Source: Lentibacillus siamensis (GTDB lineage Bacteria; Bacillota; Bacilli; Bacillales; Amphibacillaceae). From it: a DNA stretch of 64,000 nucleotides. The DNA is taken from contig NZ_BAAADS010000018.1 of NCBI RefSeq assembly GCF_039522605.1, positions 310,001 through 374,000 of the forward strand, read 5' to 3'. This document shows, piece by piece, positions 40,753 to 50,086 of this stretch (positions within the stretch are counted from its first letter, which is position 1; each line of letters begins with the position of its first letter). A program made the position numbers and the translations under genes. The notes under the pieces were generated by a model. The model made no database searches, was not told the DNA's origin, and saw only the letters and a program-made list of their open reading frames with translations.

Positions 40753-43700
40753 ATGAAGGGTATACATGATTTTTTACAGTCAAAAGAAGATATTGAATCA
40801 ATAATTGACGGGATTTCCGGCGGGTTGAATGAACAAATGGTGGCCGGATTATCTGGTTCAGCAAGAAGTTTACTGGTTTCTGTACTGAATGAATCGGTCA
40901 AAAAACCCATATTGCTCGTAACACATCAGCTGGCACAGGCACAACAGCTATATGATGATTTGGTGGAATTGGCAGGGGAGGAAGATGTACATTTATACCC
41001 AGTCAATGAATTGATTGCCTCCGAAATAGCAATTGCCAGTCCTGAGCTGAAAAGTCAGCGGATTGAAGCACTGACAGCATGGTCACAGAAGAAACAGGGG
41101 ATTCTGATTGCTCCGGTTGCTGCATTAAAGCGGATTTTACCGCCAACATCATACTGGGGAAACTATCAATTGGACTTTACGTATGGTGAAGAAATTCAGC
41201 TGGGTGACTATTTGGCATCATTGGTTGATATGGGCTATGAACGAACAGAAATGGTTTCTGCTCCTGGCGAATTCAGCAGGAGAGGCGGGATCATTGATAT
41301 TTATCCGGTTACGGAAACACATCCAGTGCGTATTGAGTTATTTGGTGAGGAAATCGACTCTATACGTTTTTTTGACGTGGAGTCACAACGTTCCCTGGAT
41401 AAGCAGACGAAAGTTTCCGTTGGCCCTGCTGATGAACTTCTGTTAACCGAAGAAGATTTGGTTTCAGCTGCCCAGCGGATTGAAGAAGCATTGGCTGAAT
41501 CGCTTAAAAAGCTGAAAGGCAATGAGGCAAAAGAGGCATTGATCGATGTAATCGAGCAGGATATCGAACGGATGAAAAATCTCGAGCATTTTCAGGAAAT
41601 GTACAAATATATCGGATTCCTTTATGAGAATCCTGCCAGTTTGCTAGACTATCTCCCTAAAAATGGATTAATTGTCATGGATGAAATGAGCAGAGTTCAT
41701 GAAACAGCCTTGAATTTGGATACGGAAGAGGCGGAGTGGTACAGCAATCTGCTTGAGACGAATAAAATGGTACGGAACAGCCGGTTTTCGTTCAATTGGA
41801 ATGAAGTGCAGGAAAATATGCAGCAGCAGCGGTTGTATATGTCTGTCTTTCTGAGACATATTCCAAATACACAGCCGCAAAATATTGTGAATTTGTCGGC
41901 AAGGTCGATGCAGGAGTTTCATGGACAGATGAACTTGTTTAAAAATGAACTGAACCGTTGGGAGAAAGGCGATTTTTCGGTGATTGTGCTTGCTCCAAAT
42001 GAAAAGCGGGCGGAAAAAATCCATTCGATCTTTTTGGACTATGATATTGAGTCTGTTGTGATGAAGGATCCTGAATTTCCTGCCTCGATGCCCGTGATAA
42101 CGGCCGGAAACCTCAGTTCAGGAATTGAATTTCCGATGCATAAATTGGTTATTATTACGGAGAATGAACTTTTTAAAAGTAAAACAAAACGGCCGCGGAA
42201 AAAGCAAAAACTTTCAAATGCTGAGCGAATTAAAAATTATCAGGAACTGAAAGTCGGCGATTATGTTGTGCATGCCAGTCATGGGATTGGTAAATACCTG
42301 GGCATTGAGACACTGGAAGTCAATGGTCTGCATAAGGATTACATGCTGATAAAATATTCCGGTGATGATAAATTATTTGTCCCCATTGATCAGATTGATC
42401 TTGTTCAAAAGTTTGTCGGATCAGAAGGGAAAGAACCTAAGCTCTATAAATTGGGCGGCAGTGAATGGATAAAAGTTAAACGGAAGGTGCAGTCATCTGT
42501 TGAGGATATTGCGGATGACCTGATAAAGCTGTATGCAGAACGGGAAGCCAGAAAAGGGTATGCTTTTTCTGAGGATACCGAAATGCAGCGGGAGTTCGAA
42601 GCAGCTTTCCCATACCAGGAAACGGAAGATCAATTGCGCTGTATTGAAGAGATTAAACAGGATATGGAGCGCGAACGCCCAATGGATCGTCTTCTATGCG
42701 GGGATGTTGGTTACGGGAAAACAGAAGTGGCCATACGTGCGGCATTTAAAGCAGTTGCAGATGGTAAGCAAGTGGCATTCTTAGTTCCAACGACTATTTT
42801 GGCCCAGCAGCATTATGAGACCATTCGTGAACGATTCCAGGATCATGCGGTTAATATTGGACTGTTAAGCAGGTTCCGGACGAGAAAACAGCAGAAAGAA
42901 ACGCTTGAAGGATTAAAAAAAGGTCTTGTCGATATCGTTATCGGGACACACCGGATTCTTTCCAAAGATGTGCAATATCGTGAACTTGGACTTCTGGTTG
43001 TAGATGAAGAGCAGCGGTTCGGGGTTAAGCATAAGGAGAAAATTAAGCAGCTGAAATCAAATGTTGATGTTCTTACACTGACTGCTACACCAATACCGCG
43101 TACACTGCATATGTCAATGCTCGGTGTCCGGGATTTGTCTGTTATCGAAACACCGCCGGAAAACCGGTTTCCGATTCAAACGTATGTTATGGATTATAAT
43201 CCGATTTTCATGCGGGATGCGATTGATCGGGAAATGGCAAGAGGCGGGCAAGTATTTTTCCTGCATAACAGGGTGGAAGACATTGATAAAGCGGCCCGTG
43301 ATTTGGGTATGCTTGTTGATAATGCCCGAATCGCCGTTGCACACGGACAGATGAATGAAACAGAGCTCGAAAATATTATTTTTGCTTTTCTCGAAGGCGA
43401 ATTTGATGTGCTGGTAAGTACGACGATTATCGAGACTGGTGTTGATATCCCGAATGTAAATACACTGATTGTCAATAATGCGGACCGTATGGGGTTAAGT
43501 CAGCTTTATCAGCTGCGAGGACGTGTCGGCCGTTCCAATCGGGTCGCCTATGCATATTTTACCTATCAGCGTGATAAGGTGCTTACCGAAATTGCCGAGA
43601 AGCGTCTGGAAGCAATTAAGCAATTCACCGAGCTTGGCTCCGGATTTAAGATTGCAATGCGTGATTTATCGATCCGCGGCGCCGGGAATTTACTCGGGGC

Positions 43701-44277
43701 ACAGCAGCATGGATTTATTGACTCGGTCGGTTTCGATATGTATTCGCAGATGCTTAAAGATGCAATCGATGCTCGTAAACACGGCAAGGAACTTGATGAC
43801 ATTAAACCGTTCGAGCCGGAGTTAACACTATCGCTTGATGCATATATCCCGGATGCGTATATTCAGGATGAAAAACAGAAGATCGATATGTATAAACAAT
43901 TTCAGACCATTACTTCAGATGGGGATGTGGAAGATTTACGGGATGAATTGATTGACCGATTTGGAGATTATCCAACCGAGGTGGAAAATTTATTTATCGT
44001 TTCTTCGTTAAAACGTTATGCAAAAGAACAGCGGGTGGAAAGCATTCATGAGAAAAATAAAAAGCTTGAATTGCTTGTCGATGAAAACAGAAGTCAGCAA
44101 ATAGACGGCTCAAAGCTTTTTGAACTGGCCAATTCGTTTGGAAGAGGGTTTCAGCTTGGTACGGAAGGAAATAAACTGAAAGTAGTATATAAATGGACAC
44201 CGGATACAAAGCTTCAGCGTTACAATATTCTGGAAGAGTTTTTGGGTCAAATGCATCAAATAAACAGGGTTGAATAG
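40753..44277 (+). CDS. mfd: Transcription-repair coupling factor
   Basis: Mfd pushes stalled RNA polymerase off lesions and recruits UvrA. The 1174 residues hold UvrB-like domains 1-3 (about 1-350, EFSRRGGIIDIYPVT), the RNA-polymerase-interaction domain (VGDYVVHASHGIGKYLGIETLEV), a RecG-like translocase with Walker A LLCGDVGYGKTEVA, DEEQRFG box and TATPIPRTLHMSMLG, the RGRVGRS motif and a C-terminal TRCF domain. I used the ATG at 40753; a GTG nine nt upstream lies in the GGTGGGGG ribosome site. Only 116 bp separate it from fin. Confidence 0.97.
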   Translation: MKGIHDFLQSKEDIESIIDGISGGLNEQMVAGLSGSARSLLVSVLNESVKKPILLVTHQLAQAQQLYDDLVELAGEEDVHLYPVNELIASEIAIASPELKSQRIEALTAWSQKKQGILIAPVAALKRILPPTSYWGNYQLDFTYGEEIQLGDYLASLVDMGYERTEMVSAPGEFSRRGGIIDIYPVTETHPVRIELFGEEIDSIRFFDVESQRSLDKQTKVSVGPADELLLTEEDLVSAAQRIEEALAESLKKLKGNEAKEALIDVIEQDIERMKNLEHFQEMYKYIGFLYENPASLLDYLPKNGLIVMDEMSRVHETALNLDTEEAEWYSNLLETNKMVRNSRFSFNWNEVQENMQQQRLYMSVFLRHIPNTQPQNIVNLSARSMQEFHGQMNLFKNELNRWEKGDFSVIVLAPNEKRAEKIHSIFLDYDIESVVMKDPEFPASMPVITAGNLSSGIEFPMHKLVIITENELFKSKTKRPRKKQKLSNAERIKNYQELKVGDYVVHASHGIGKYLGIETLEVNGLHKDYMLIKYSGDDKLFVPIDQIDLVQKFVGSEGKEPKLYKLGGSEWIKVKRKVQSSVEDIADDLIKLYAEREARKGYAFSEDTEMQREFEAAFPYQETEDQLRCIEEIKQDMERERPMDRLLCGDVGYGKTEVAIRAAFKAVADGKQVAFLVPTTILAQQHYETIRERFQDHAVNIGLLSRFRTRKQQKETLEGLKKGLVDIVIGTHRILSKDVQYRELGLLVVDEEQRFGVKHKEKIKQLKSNVDVLTLTATPIPRTLHMSMLGVRDLSVIETPPENRFPIQTYVMDYNPIFMRDAIDREMARGGQVFFLHNRVEDIDKAARDLGMLVDNARIAVAHGQMNETELENIIFAFLEGEFDVLVSTTIIETGVDIPNVNTLIVNNADRMGLSQLYQLRGRVGRSNRVAYAYFTYQRDKVLTEIAEKRLEAIKQFTELGSGFKIAMRDLSIRGAGNLLGAQQHGFIDSVGFDMYSQMLKDAIDARKHGKELDDIKPFEPELTLSLDAYIPDAYIQDEKQKIDMYKQFQTITSDGDVEDLRDELIDRFGDYPTEVENLFIVSSLKRYAKEQRVESIHEKNKKLELLVDENRSQQIDGSKLFELANSFGRGFQLGTEGNKLKVVYKWTPDTKLQRYNILEEFLGQMHQINRVE

Positions 44278-44294
44278 AAAAAATATGCTGTTAT

Positions 44295-44323
44295 GTATAG
44301 TTATTCCCGGATGAATCATACTA
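44295..44323 (+). promoter_or_regulatory. Sigma-G promoter of spoVT
   Basis: GTATA (44295-44299), a 17-bp spacer and CATACTA (44317-44323) fit the sigma-G consensus well. Confidence 0.78.
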
Positions 44324-44408
44324 AAGACCACAACTGGTGTTTTTTTCACACGCAGGAATAAAGTGCAATTCACCAGATAGTCATCAAAGAAAGTGAGGCA
44401 ACTTACAA

Positions 44409-44945
44409 ATGAAGGCAACAGGAATTGTGCGTCGAATTGATGATTTAGGCAGAGTAGTCATTCCGAAAGAAATCAGACGGACCTTGCGTATACGTGAAGG
44501 TGATCCCCTGGAAATATTTGTTGACCGGGAAGGGGAAGTTATTTTAAAAAAATACTCGCCAATCAATGAGCTGGGAAGTTTTGCAAAGGAATATGCGGAG
44601 GCGTTGTTCGACTCTCTTCAATTCCCGGTTCTGATTTGCGACAGGGATGAAATCATCGCGGTAGCCGGTGAATCAAAAAAAGACTACTTAAACAAAGGCA
44701 TCGGGCAACAGCCAGAAAAAACCATGCAAGACAGGATGCCGGTCTTTGAAACTGAAAAGGCAACCGCGGAATTGATTCAGAGCAAAGAAGACGAACTTGA
44801 TTCGTATTGTATTAGTCCTATAATTGCAAATGGAGACGCGATAGGCTGTGTCATGATTTTTTCAAAAGACGGGAAAAAGCTTAGTAATGTCGAACAAAAG
44901 GCTGTGGAAACAGCATCGGGTTTCTTGGCCAAACAAATGGAATAA
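44409..44945 (+). CDS. spoVT: Stage V sporulation regulator SpoVT
   Basis: SpoVT fine-tunes sigma-G genes in the forespore. The 178-residue length equals B. subtilis SpoVT. The AbrB-like N-domain reads MKATGIVRRIDDLGRVVIPK (residues 1-20), EIRRTLRIREGDPLEIFVDREGEV, and the C-terminal domain is GAF-like (about 55-178; FPVLICDRDEIIAVAGESKKDYLNK). AAAGTGAGGC precedes the ATG. A near-consensus sigma-G promoter and a strong terminator bracket it. Confidence 0.97.
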   Translation: MKATGIVRRIDDLGRVVIPKEIRRTLRIREGDPLEIFVDREGEVILKKYSPINELGSFAKEYAEALFDSLQFPVLICDRDEIIAVAGESKKDYLNKGIGQQPEKTMQDRMPVFETEKATAELIQSKEDELDSYCISPIIANGDAIGCVMIFSKDGKKLSNVEQKAVETASGFLAKQME

Positions 44946-44960
44946 AATAAATACTTATGA

Positions 44961-44993
44961 GCAAAAGCCGGTTGATGAAAACCGGCTTTTTGC
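44961..44993 (+). terminator. Terminator of spoVT
   Basis: GCAAAAGCCGGTT pairs with AAACCGGCTTTTTGC over a 5-nt loop. Confidence 0.88.
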
Positions 44994-45025
44994 GTTGTGA
45001 AAAAAACGCAGTCAGACCGGATGCC

Positions 45026-45319
45026 GCTGATAAAAGAGCCGAACCCGCTGATAAAAAGCCGGATGCCGCTGATAAAAGAGCCGACCCCGCTGATAAAAAG
45101 CCGGATGCCGCCGATAAAAGAGCCGAACCCGCTGATAAAAAGCCGGATGCCGCTGATAAAAGAGCCGAGCCCGCTGATAAAAAGCCGGATGCCGCCGATA
45201 AAAGAGCCGAACCCGCTGATAAAAAGCCGGATGCCGCTGATAAAAGAGCCGACCCCGCCGATAAAAAGCCGGATGCCGCTGATAAAAGAGCTGACCCCGC
45301 CGATAAAAAGCCGACCCCC
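45026..45319. repeat. Minisatellite 2: 14 exact-length 21-bp units
   Basis: From 45026 to 45319 the unit GCYGATAAAA(GAGCC or AGCCG) followed by GA(A/C/G)CCC or GATGCC repeats 14 times with a strict 21-bp period. Two alternating unit types give a 42-bp higher-order unit. Because 42 is a multiple of 3, open frames run through it (for example KPDAADKRAEPADK), but none has a fitting ribosome site. It lies directly between the spoVT terminator and the yabM promoter. Confidence 0.92.
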
Positions 45320-45340
45320 GCCGTATGATAAAATGAATTA

Positions 45341-45349
45341 TGCTATAAT
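45341..45349 (+). promoter_or_regulatory. Extended -10 promoter of yabM
   Basis: TGCTATAAT is a perfect extended -10, 22 bp after the end of the minisatellite and 32 bp before the yabM ATG. No good -35 is seen, so the promoter would rely on the TGN element, or on the repeat. Confidence 0.55.
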
Positions 45350-45380
45350 GGACAAAAAGTTTACGGGAAAGGCGTTAGTC

Positions 45381-46961
45381 ATGAATGAAAGCGATACTAA
45401 TAAATTAGTAAAAGGTGCATTACTGCTGACGCTTGCCGGGGTAATCAGCAAGCTGTTAAGTGCCGGTTACCGGATCCCCTTGCAAAATTTAACAGGTGAT
45501 GTCGGCTTTTATATTTATCAGCAGGTTTATCCGATTCTTGGTATAGCGCTGGTACTGTCACTGTATGGGTTTCCGTCGGCAGTTTCGCAAATGGCTGCGG
45601 GATGCCGAAGTCGTGGTAATATCTCGTTTAAACAATTTTATATCCCTGTTTTCTTGCTGCTGTTTTCCGGTTGTCTGGCCATGTTCGCACTTCTGTTTTT
45701 TAATGCGGGTTTGTTGGCAGATCTTGCAGGTGATCAAAGATTGGAACCGGTGTATAAAATTGCATCACTTACCTTTTTACTGGTTCCGTTTTCTGCATTG
45801 CTCCGCGGAATTTTCCAGGGCAATCAGCAAATGAAACCGACAGCTCATTCGCAGATTGGGGAGCAGTTTGTCCGGGTGTTTGTGATTATTGCTGCAGCGG
45901 TATACATCTATATACAAGAGGGAAATATGTATGTCATCGGACAGGCTGCTGCAGTTGCGGCTATGCTGGGTTCGGTTACGGCAGTTGTCATTTTGCTGTT
46001 GTTTATAAAAAAATATAAACCCGCGCTGGGACATTTTGTTGATATTCCCTGGCGCTATTACATGAAAACCCTGTTTATTCTTGGGATTGCTGCAGCATTG
46101 AATCACATGATTCTGATTATTATTCAGTTGGCAGATGCTTTCACACTGGTGCCAGGCCTGATCGACAGTGGACTGAATCAATTGCAGGCAATGAAACTCA
46201 AGGGTGTGTTTGACCGCGGACAGCCGCTGATACAGCTTGGCACGGTGCTGGGTTCTTCCTTTGCCCTGGCGTTGATACCGGCAATTTCCAAAGAGAACCT
46301 GGAAAAGTCACCGGAAACGTTTTATACATACGTACAAAATGCGATTATTGTAAGTTTTTATTTGGCAATTGGTGCTACGCTGGGGCTGATTGCAGTTTTT
46401 CCGGAAACGAATACATTACTTTTTCAAAATAATCAAGGAACGGACAGTTTGCGGATATTGGCGCTTGCCGTTATACTCAGTTCGATTGCAATCACAGCTG
46501 CATCGGTTCTGCAGGGACTCGGCTATATTAAACGGACAGCCGGATTTATTCTGACAGCTTTCCTCATCAAATGGACAGCCAACATATTTCTCGTCCCGTT
46601 ATTCGGAATTACCGGAGGGGCCATTGCCACCGTGCTTAGTTTGACGGTACTGGCATTTCTTCTTTTAGTGACCATTAAACGGATACTGCCGGGTTTGCAT
46701 GTTGAAAGACGAATTAAATGGACGGCATTAATTGTTGCGTCTTTCGGGATGCTCGCTTATTTGTCAGTGATGGATTTTCTCGCCCCGTCTATGGAAACGC
46801 GCAGTGAATTACTTTTATATGTATTATTCATCGTGATCACGGGAGCATTATTATATATCATCCTGCTTCTGAGATTTCGGGCATTTACTGAAAAAGAACT
46901 GTCCATGCTGCCATTTGCAGCTTTTTGGATCCGACTGCATAAAGAAAGGGAGATAAAATGA
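45381..46961 (+). CDS. yabM: SpoVB-like polysaccharide/lipid flippase YabM
   Basis: YabM belongs to the MOP superfamily of polysaccharide exporters (SpoVB group), which flip lipid-linked cell-wall precursors. The 526-residue protein has about 14 membrane segments; the first holds GALLLTLAGVISKLLSAGYRIPLQNLTG, typical of the group. The start at 45381 was chosen because AAAGG lies upstream and the homologous N-terminus begins there; the open frame continues 128 codons into the minisatellite without a start signal. Its stop overlaps the yabN ATG (ATGA). Confidence 0.92.
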   Translation: MNESDTNKLVKGALLLTLAGVISKLLSAGYRIPLQNLTGDVGFYIYQQVYPILGIALVLSLYGFPSAVSQMAAGCRSRGNISFKQFYIPVFLLLFSGCLAMFALLFFNAGLLADLAGDQRLEPVYKIASLTFLLVPFSALLRGIFQGNQQMKPTAHSQIGEQFVRVFVIIAAAVYIYIQEGNMYVIGQAAAVAAMLGSVTAVVILLLFIKKYKPALGHFVDIPWRYYMKTLFILGIAAALNHMILIIIQLADAFTLVPGLIDSGLNQLQAMKLKGVFDRGQPLIQLGTVLGSSFALALIPAISKENLEKSPETFYTYVQNAIIVSFYLAIGATLGLIAVFPETNTLLFQNNQGTDSLRILALAVILSSIAITAASVLQGLGYIKRTAGFILTAFLIKWTANIFLVPLFGITGGAIATVLSLTVLAFLLLVTIKRILPGLHVERRIKWTALIVASFGMLAYLSVMDFLAPSMETRSELLLYVLFIVITGALLYIILLLRFRAFTEKELSMLPFAAFWIRLHKEREIK

Positions 46962-48406
46962 GCAATAGAATAGAAATTGTCGGCTTGGGGGCTGGTGATT
47001 TGGACCAGCTGCCATTCGGAATCTATAAAAAATTAATTAATACGGATTTACCGGTATTTACCCGGACGGCTGACCATCCACTGGTAAAGGGATTGGAAAA
47101 AGAAGGTGTGGCTTGGAACGCGCTCGATTATATCTACGAGTCTGCCGATCAGTTTGAAGAGGTTTACCGTACCATTTGTGAAACACTGCTGAACAATGCC
47201 TCCGCCTCGACTATTGTTTATGCTGTTCCCGGTCATCCGATGCTGGCAGAAAAAACGGTTAAGCTTCTGCTGGAACAACAGGAGGTACCAATAGAGATTA
47301 TTGGCGGTCAAAGCTATTTGGACGATGTGTTTACCGCATTGCAAATTGACCCGATTGAGGGGTTCCAATTCGTAGACGGAACTGGGTTTGTCCGTAGTCA
47401 GCTGAATTATCAGAATCACCTTGTTTTTTGTCAGGTGTATGATCAGTTTATTGCATCTGAAGTAAAACTGTCACTGCTGGAGGATTTGCCGGTCGACTAT
47501 CAGGTAACGATTGTTGAAGCGGCTGGTACAAGCCGGGAAAAGGTCGTGAATGTGCCACTGGAGGAGCTCGACCGGTCAATGGATGTCAATAATTTAACTT
47601 CGGTTTATGTTCCCCCTGTCCCGGCAAACATGCTGCGTCATACCTTTGACAGTCTGCGGGAAGTTATTGCTGAATTGCGCGGCCCCGACGGCTGTCCATG
47701 GGATAAAAAACAGACCCATGAAAGCCTTCGTGACTATGCAATTGAAGAAGTGCATGAATTAATTGAAGCGATTGATCTTAAGGACGATGAGGGAATCATT
47801 GAAGAGCTGGGCGATGTTCTGCTGCAAGTCATGCTCCACAGCCAAATAGGTGAGGATGACGGATACTTTGCAATTGATGACGTTATTCGTGCCATTACGG
47901 ATAAAATGATCCATCGTCACCCACACGTGTTTCGGAAAACAACAGCTGACACACCAGATGAAGTGGTGAAATCATGGGATGCTTTAAAGCAGCAGGAGAA
48001 AGGCGATACCCGTAAATCGCTGCTTGATGGGATACCAGCCGGATTGCCGGCATTGGCTAAAGCAGCAAAGCTTCAGAACAAGGCAGGAAAAGCCGGGTTT
48101 GAATGGGACGATGCAGCCGATATTTGGGAGAAGCTGCGTGAAGAGCTGGACGAGGTACATACTGCTGTTGACAACAATGATGAAGCGAATATCGCTGAAG
48201 AGCTTGGTGATGTATTATTTGTACTGGTCAACATATCCAGGTATTATAAAGTCAATCCGGAACTTGCCCTGAATCAGGCAAACAGGAAATTCAGATCCCG
48301 TTTTACGTATATTGAAGAGCAGCTGAATGACGAGAAAAAAGATATATACGAAACTTCTTTAAAGGAAATGGACTATTATTGGAATCAAGCAAAAAGAAAA
48401 GAGTGA
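46958..48406 (+). CDS. yabN: MazG-family nucleotide pyrophosphohydrolase fused to a tetrapyrrole-methylase-like domain (YabN)
   Basis: The 482-residue fusion has an N-terminal SAM-methyltransferase-like domain (1-220; IVGLGAGDLDQLPFGIYK, YAVPGHPMLAEKTV) and two tandem MazG all-alpha NTP-pyrophosphatase domains (LRGPDGCPWDKKQTHESLRDYAIEEVHELIEAI, EEELGDVLLQVMLHSQIG, and again AEELGDVLFVLVNISRYY). MazG domains remove noncanonical NTPs. The fusion is normal for Firmicutes. It overlaps yabM by 4 bp and precedes rqcP after 4 bp. Confidence 0.95.
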   Translation: MSNRIEIVGLGAGDLDQLPFGIYKKLINTDLPVFTRTADHPLVKGLEKEGVAWNALDYIYESADQFEEVYRTICETLLNNASASTIVYAVPGHPMLAEKTVKLLLEQQEVPIEIIGGQSYLDDVFTALQIDPIEGFQFVDGTGFVRSQLNYQNHLVFCQVYDQFIASEVKLSLLEDLPVDYQVTIVEAAGTSREKVVNVPLEELDRSMDVNNLTSVYVPPVPANMLRHTFDSLREVIAELRGPDGCPWDKKQTHESLRDYAIEEVHELIEAIDLKDDEGIIEELGDVLLQVMLHSQIGEDDGYFAIDDVIRAITDKMIHRHPHVFRKTTADTPDEVVKSWDALKQQEKGDTRKSLLDGIPAGLPALAKAAKLQNKAGKAGFEWDDAADIWEKLREELDEVHTAVDNNDEANIAEELGDVLFVLVNISRYYKVNPELALNQANRKFRSRFTYIEEQLNDEKKDIYETSLKEMDYYWNQAKRKE

Positions 48407-48410
48407 TTAT

Positions 48411-48671
48411 TTGCGATTAGATAAATTTTTGAAAATATCAAGACTGATTAAGCGCCGCACATTGGCAAAAGAAGTGGCTGATCAGGGGCGCATTACTATC
48501 AATGGAAGCAAGGCAAAGGCTTCATCAACTGTAGAGGTGGGTGATGAGCTGGTCATTAAGTTTGGCCAAAAGGTAGTGACCCTTGAGATTAAGGCACTGA
48601 AAGAAGCGGTGAAAAAGGATGAGGCAGAAATGCTTTATCACGTTGTAAAAGAAGAGAAAGTTACCAATTAA
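48411..48671 (+). CDS. rqcP: Ribosome quality control protein RqcP (YabO)
   Basis: RqcP is the S4-domain (Hsp15-like) factor that works with RqcH to add Ala tails on stalled large subunits. The 86-residue protein consists mainly of the S4 domain: MRLDKFLKISRLIKRRTLAKEVADQGRITINGSKAKAS. The start is TTG with AGAGTGAT upstream. It closes the yabM-yabN-rqcP run. Confidence 0.95.
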   Translation: MRLDKFLKISRLIKRRTLAKEVADQGRITINGSKAKASSTVEVGDELVIKFGQKVVTLEIKALKEAVKKDEAEMLYHVVKEEKVTN

Positions 48672-48694
48672 AGTTCTATACCTGTCCCTTTTTT

Positions 48695-48703
48695 CATAAT
48701 GTA
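48695..48703 (+). promoter_or_regulatory. Possible sigma-E -10 element of yabP
   Basis: CATAATGTA fits the CATANNNTA-like -10 of mother-cell sigma factors and TATAC lies about 16 bp upstream. yabP and yabQ are sigma-E genes in B. subtilis. Confidence 0.4.
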
Positions 48704-48727
48704 ATAATGATAAGGAGGGACAAGTAT

Positions 48728-49030
48728 ATGAATTATTATGAGAAGGAACCTGTCCAGCGTGTACAGCAGCAGGATCATGCTGTTAAAATTGATAACCGGA
48801 AAAACATGGAGATAACCGGTGTAAAGGAAGTCGACAGCTTCGACAATGAAGAGTTTTTACTGGAAACCGTGATGGGCTATCTGATTGTACGGGGGCATAA
48901 TCTGCAGCTGAAAAACCTGGATGTTGGCGATGGCAATGTTATCATTAAGGGTAAAATATACGAGCTTTCCTATGTGGATGAACACAGCCAGGAGAAAGCT
49001 AAAGGATTCTTTAGCAAGCTTTTTAAATGA
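48728..49030 (+). CDS. yabP: Sporulation protein YabP
   Basis: YabP is a YabP/YqfC-family protein needed for proper spore cortex formation, working with YabQ. The 100-residue length equals B. subtilis YabP. Conserved stretches are NRKNMEITGVKEVDSFDNEEFLLETVMGYLIVRGHNLQLKNLDVG and KGKIYELSY. AAGGAGGGAC precedes the ATG. The stop overlaps the yabQ start (ATGA), so translation is coupled. Confidence 0.95.
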   Translation: MNYYEKEPVQRVQQQDHAVKIDNRKNMEITGVKEVDSFDNEEFLLETVMGYLIVRGHNLQLKNLDVGDGNVIIKGKIYELSYVDEHSQEKAKGFFSKLFK

Positions 49031-49626
49031 CGCTCCACGTTCAGTTTGTAACGATGATGGCGATGGTTTTAGGCGGCCTTTATTTGGGCATAATACAAGA
49101 AACATTCCGTCGTTTTTCCATCCATTGGAGAAAACGCAGGGTGTTGGCCTATTTTATGGAAATAAGTTTTTGGCTTACACAGACATTGCTGCTCTATTAT
49201 CTGTTATTCAGGGTGAACAGCGGGGAATTGAGATTGTATGTGTTTGCTGCCATACTGCTTGGATTTTCCGTCTATCAGGTGCTTGTGGCAAATGCATATA
49301 AATGGCTGCTGGAACATATCATCCGGATTGTACTGGGATGCTTTCAGTTCATTGAAAACCTGGTCAGTGTTCTGATTATCACACCCGTTAAGGTTATCAT
49401 CCAATTTGTGGTGACATGTGTTTTATTTATCCTGCAAATCCTCCTGCGGGTTTTGAGTTTTGCAGGTAAATTGATTTTCACTCCAGTTTTTTGGATATTT
49501 CGGACCCTGTTTGGCATCTTACCCAAAAATATTCAGCATAATTTATACAAATTAGCAGGATTTTATAGTACAATAAAGAATAAATGCAGAAAGTGGGTAA
49601 AAAAGATATTGTTTAAGAGGAGGTAG
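49027..49626 (+). CDS. yabQ: Spore cortex membrane protein YabQ
   Basis: YabQ is a mother-cell membrane protein needed for the spore cortex. The 199-residue protein has four to five hydrophobic segments: residues about 5-23, 45-65, 72-90 and two in 100-165. Family features are GLYLGIIQETFRRF near the N-terminus and a strongly basic C-terminus (KNKCRKWVKKILFKRR). It is coupled to yabP by a 4-bp overlap and abuts divIC directly. Confidence 0.9.
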   Translation: MTLHVQFVTMMAMVLGGLYLGIIQETFRRFSIHWRKRRVLAYFMEISFWLTQTLLLYYLLFRVNSGELRLYVFAAILLGFSVYQVLVANAYKWLLEHIIRIVLGCFQFIENLVSVLIITPVKVIIQFVVTCVLFILQILLRVLSFAGKLIFTPVFWIFRTLFGILPKNIQHNLYKLAGFYSTIKNKCRKWVKKILFKRR

Positions 49627-50013
49627 ATGCCAGTGTCCGCAAAGAAAAAAACATTAGCTAATCTGGATACGAACTATAAACATAAGTATGATGCCTACAT
49701 AGAAAGGCAGAAAAGAAAAAAACAGCGGTTGGTTCGTCGTCTTGTGTTATTTTCCATTGTTGTAATGGTCACGTTCGGCAGCATGGCAGCATACCATTTT
49801 AAACAGCGTTCCATTCAGGCTGAGAAAACTGAACAGTATGAGCAGCTTGAGGACAAGCTTGCCACTTTGAAAAAAGAGGAAAAGAATCTTCATGAGGAAA
49901 TTAAATTGTTGAATAATGAGGAGTACGTATTGGAGATTGCCAGAACGAACTATTTCTTCTCCAAAAAAGGGGAATTGATCTTTAACCTCCCTGATGAAGA
50001 ACCCTCTTATTGA
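49627..50013 (+). CDS. divIC: Cell division protein DivIC
   Basis: DivIC (FtsB-like) forms the FtsL-DivIC-DivIB complex that activates septal peptidoglycan synthesis. The 128-residue bitopic protein has a basic cytoplasmic tail (1-40, YIERQKRKKQRLVRR), one membrane segment (about 41-60) and an extracytoplasmic coiled coil (63-105, EKTEQYEQLEDKLATLKKEEKNLHEEIKLLNN) ending in the conserved EIARTNYFFSKKGELIFNLP. RBS GAGGAGG lies at the end of yabQ. Confidence 0.95.
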   Translation: MPVSAKKKTLANLDTNYKHKYDAYIERQKRKKQRLVRRLVLFSIVVMVTFGSMAAYHFKQRSIQAEKTEQYEQLEDKLATLKKEEKNLHEEIKLLNNEEYVLEIARTNYFFSKKGELIFNLPDEEPSY

Positions 50014-50086
50014 CACGCTTTCATATGCTTAGCTATACTATATAAGAACTATATATTTTAAACTTTTAAGGAGGAGCATTTTTTTT

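Noticed and set aside
35908..45319. Tandem arrays as CRISPR
   Set aside because: Units are contiguous with no unique spacers of regular length, and no cas genes are present.
44957..45380. Repetitive ORF (KPDAADKRAEPADK type) and an apparent 128-codon N-terminal extension of YabM
   Set aside because: The 42-bp unit keeps frames open by chance; family YabM proteins start near 45381, where a ribosome site is present.
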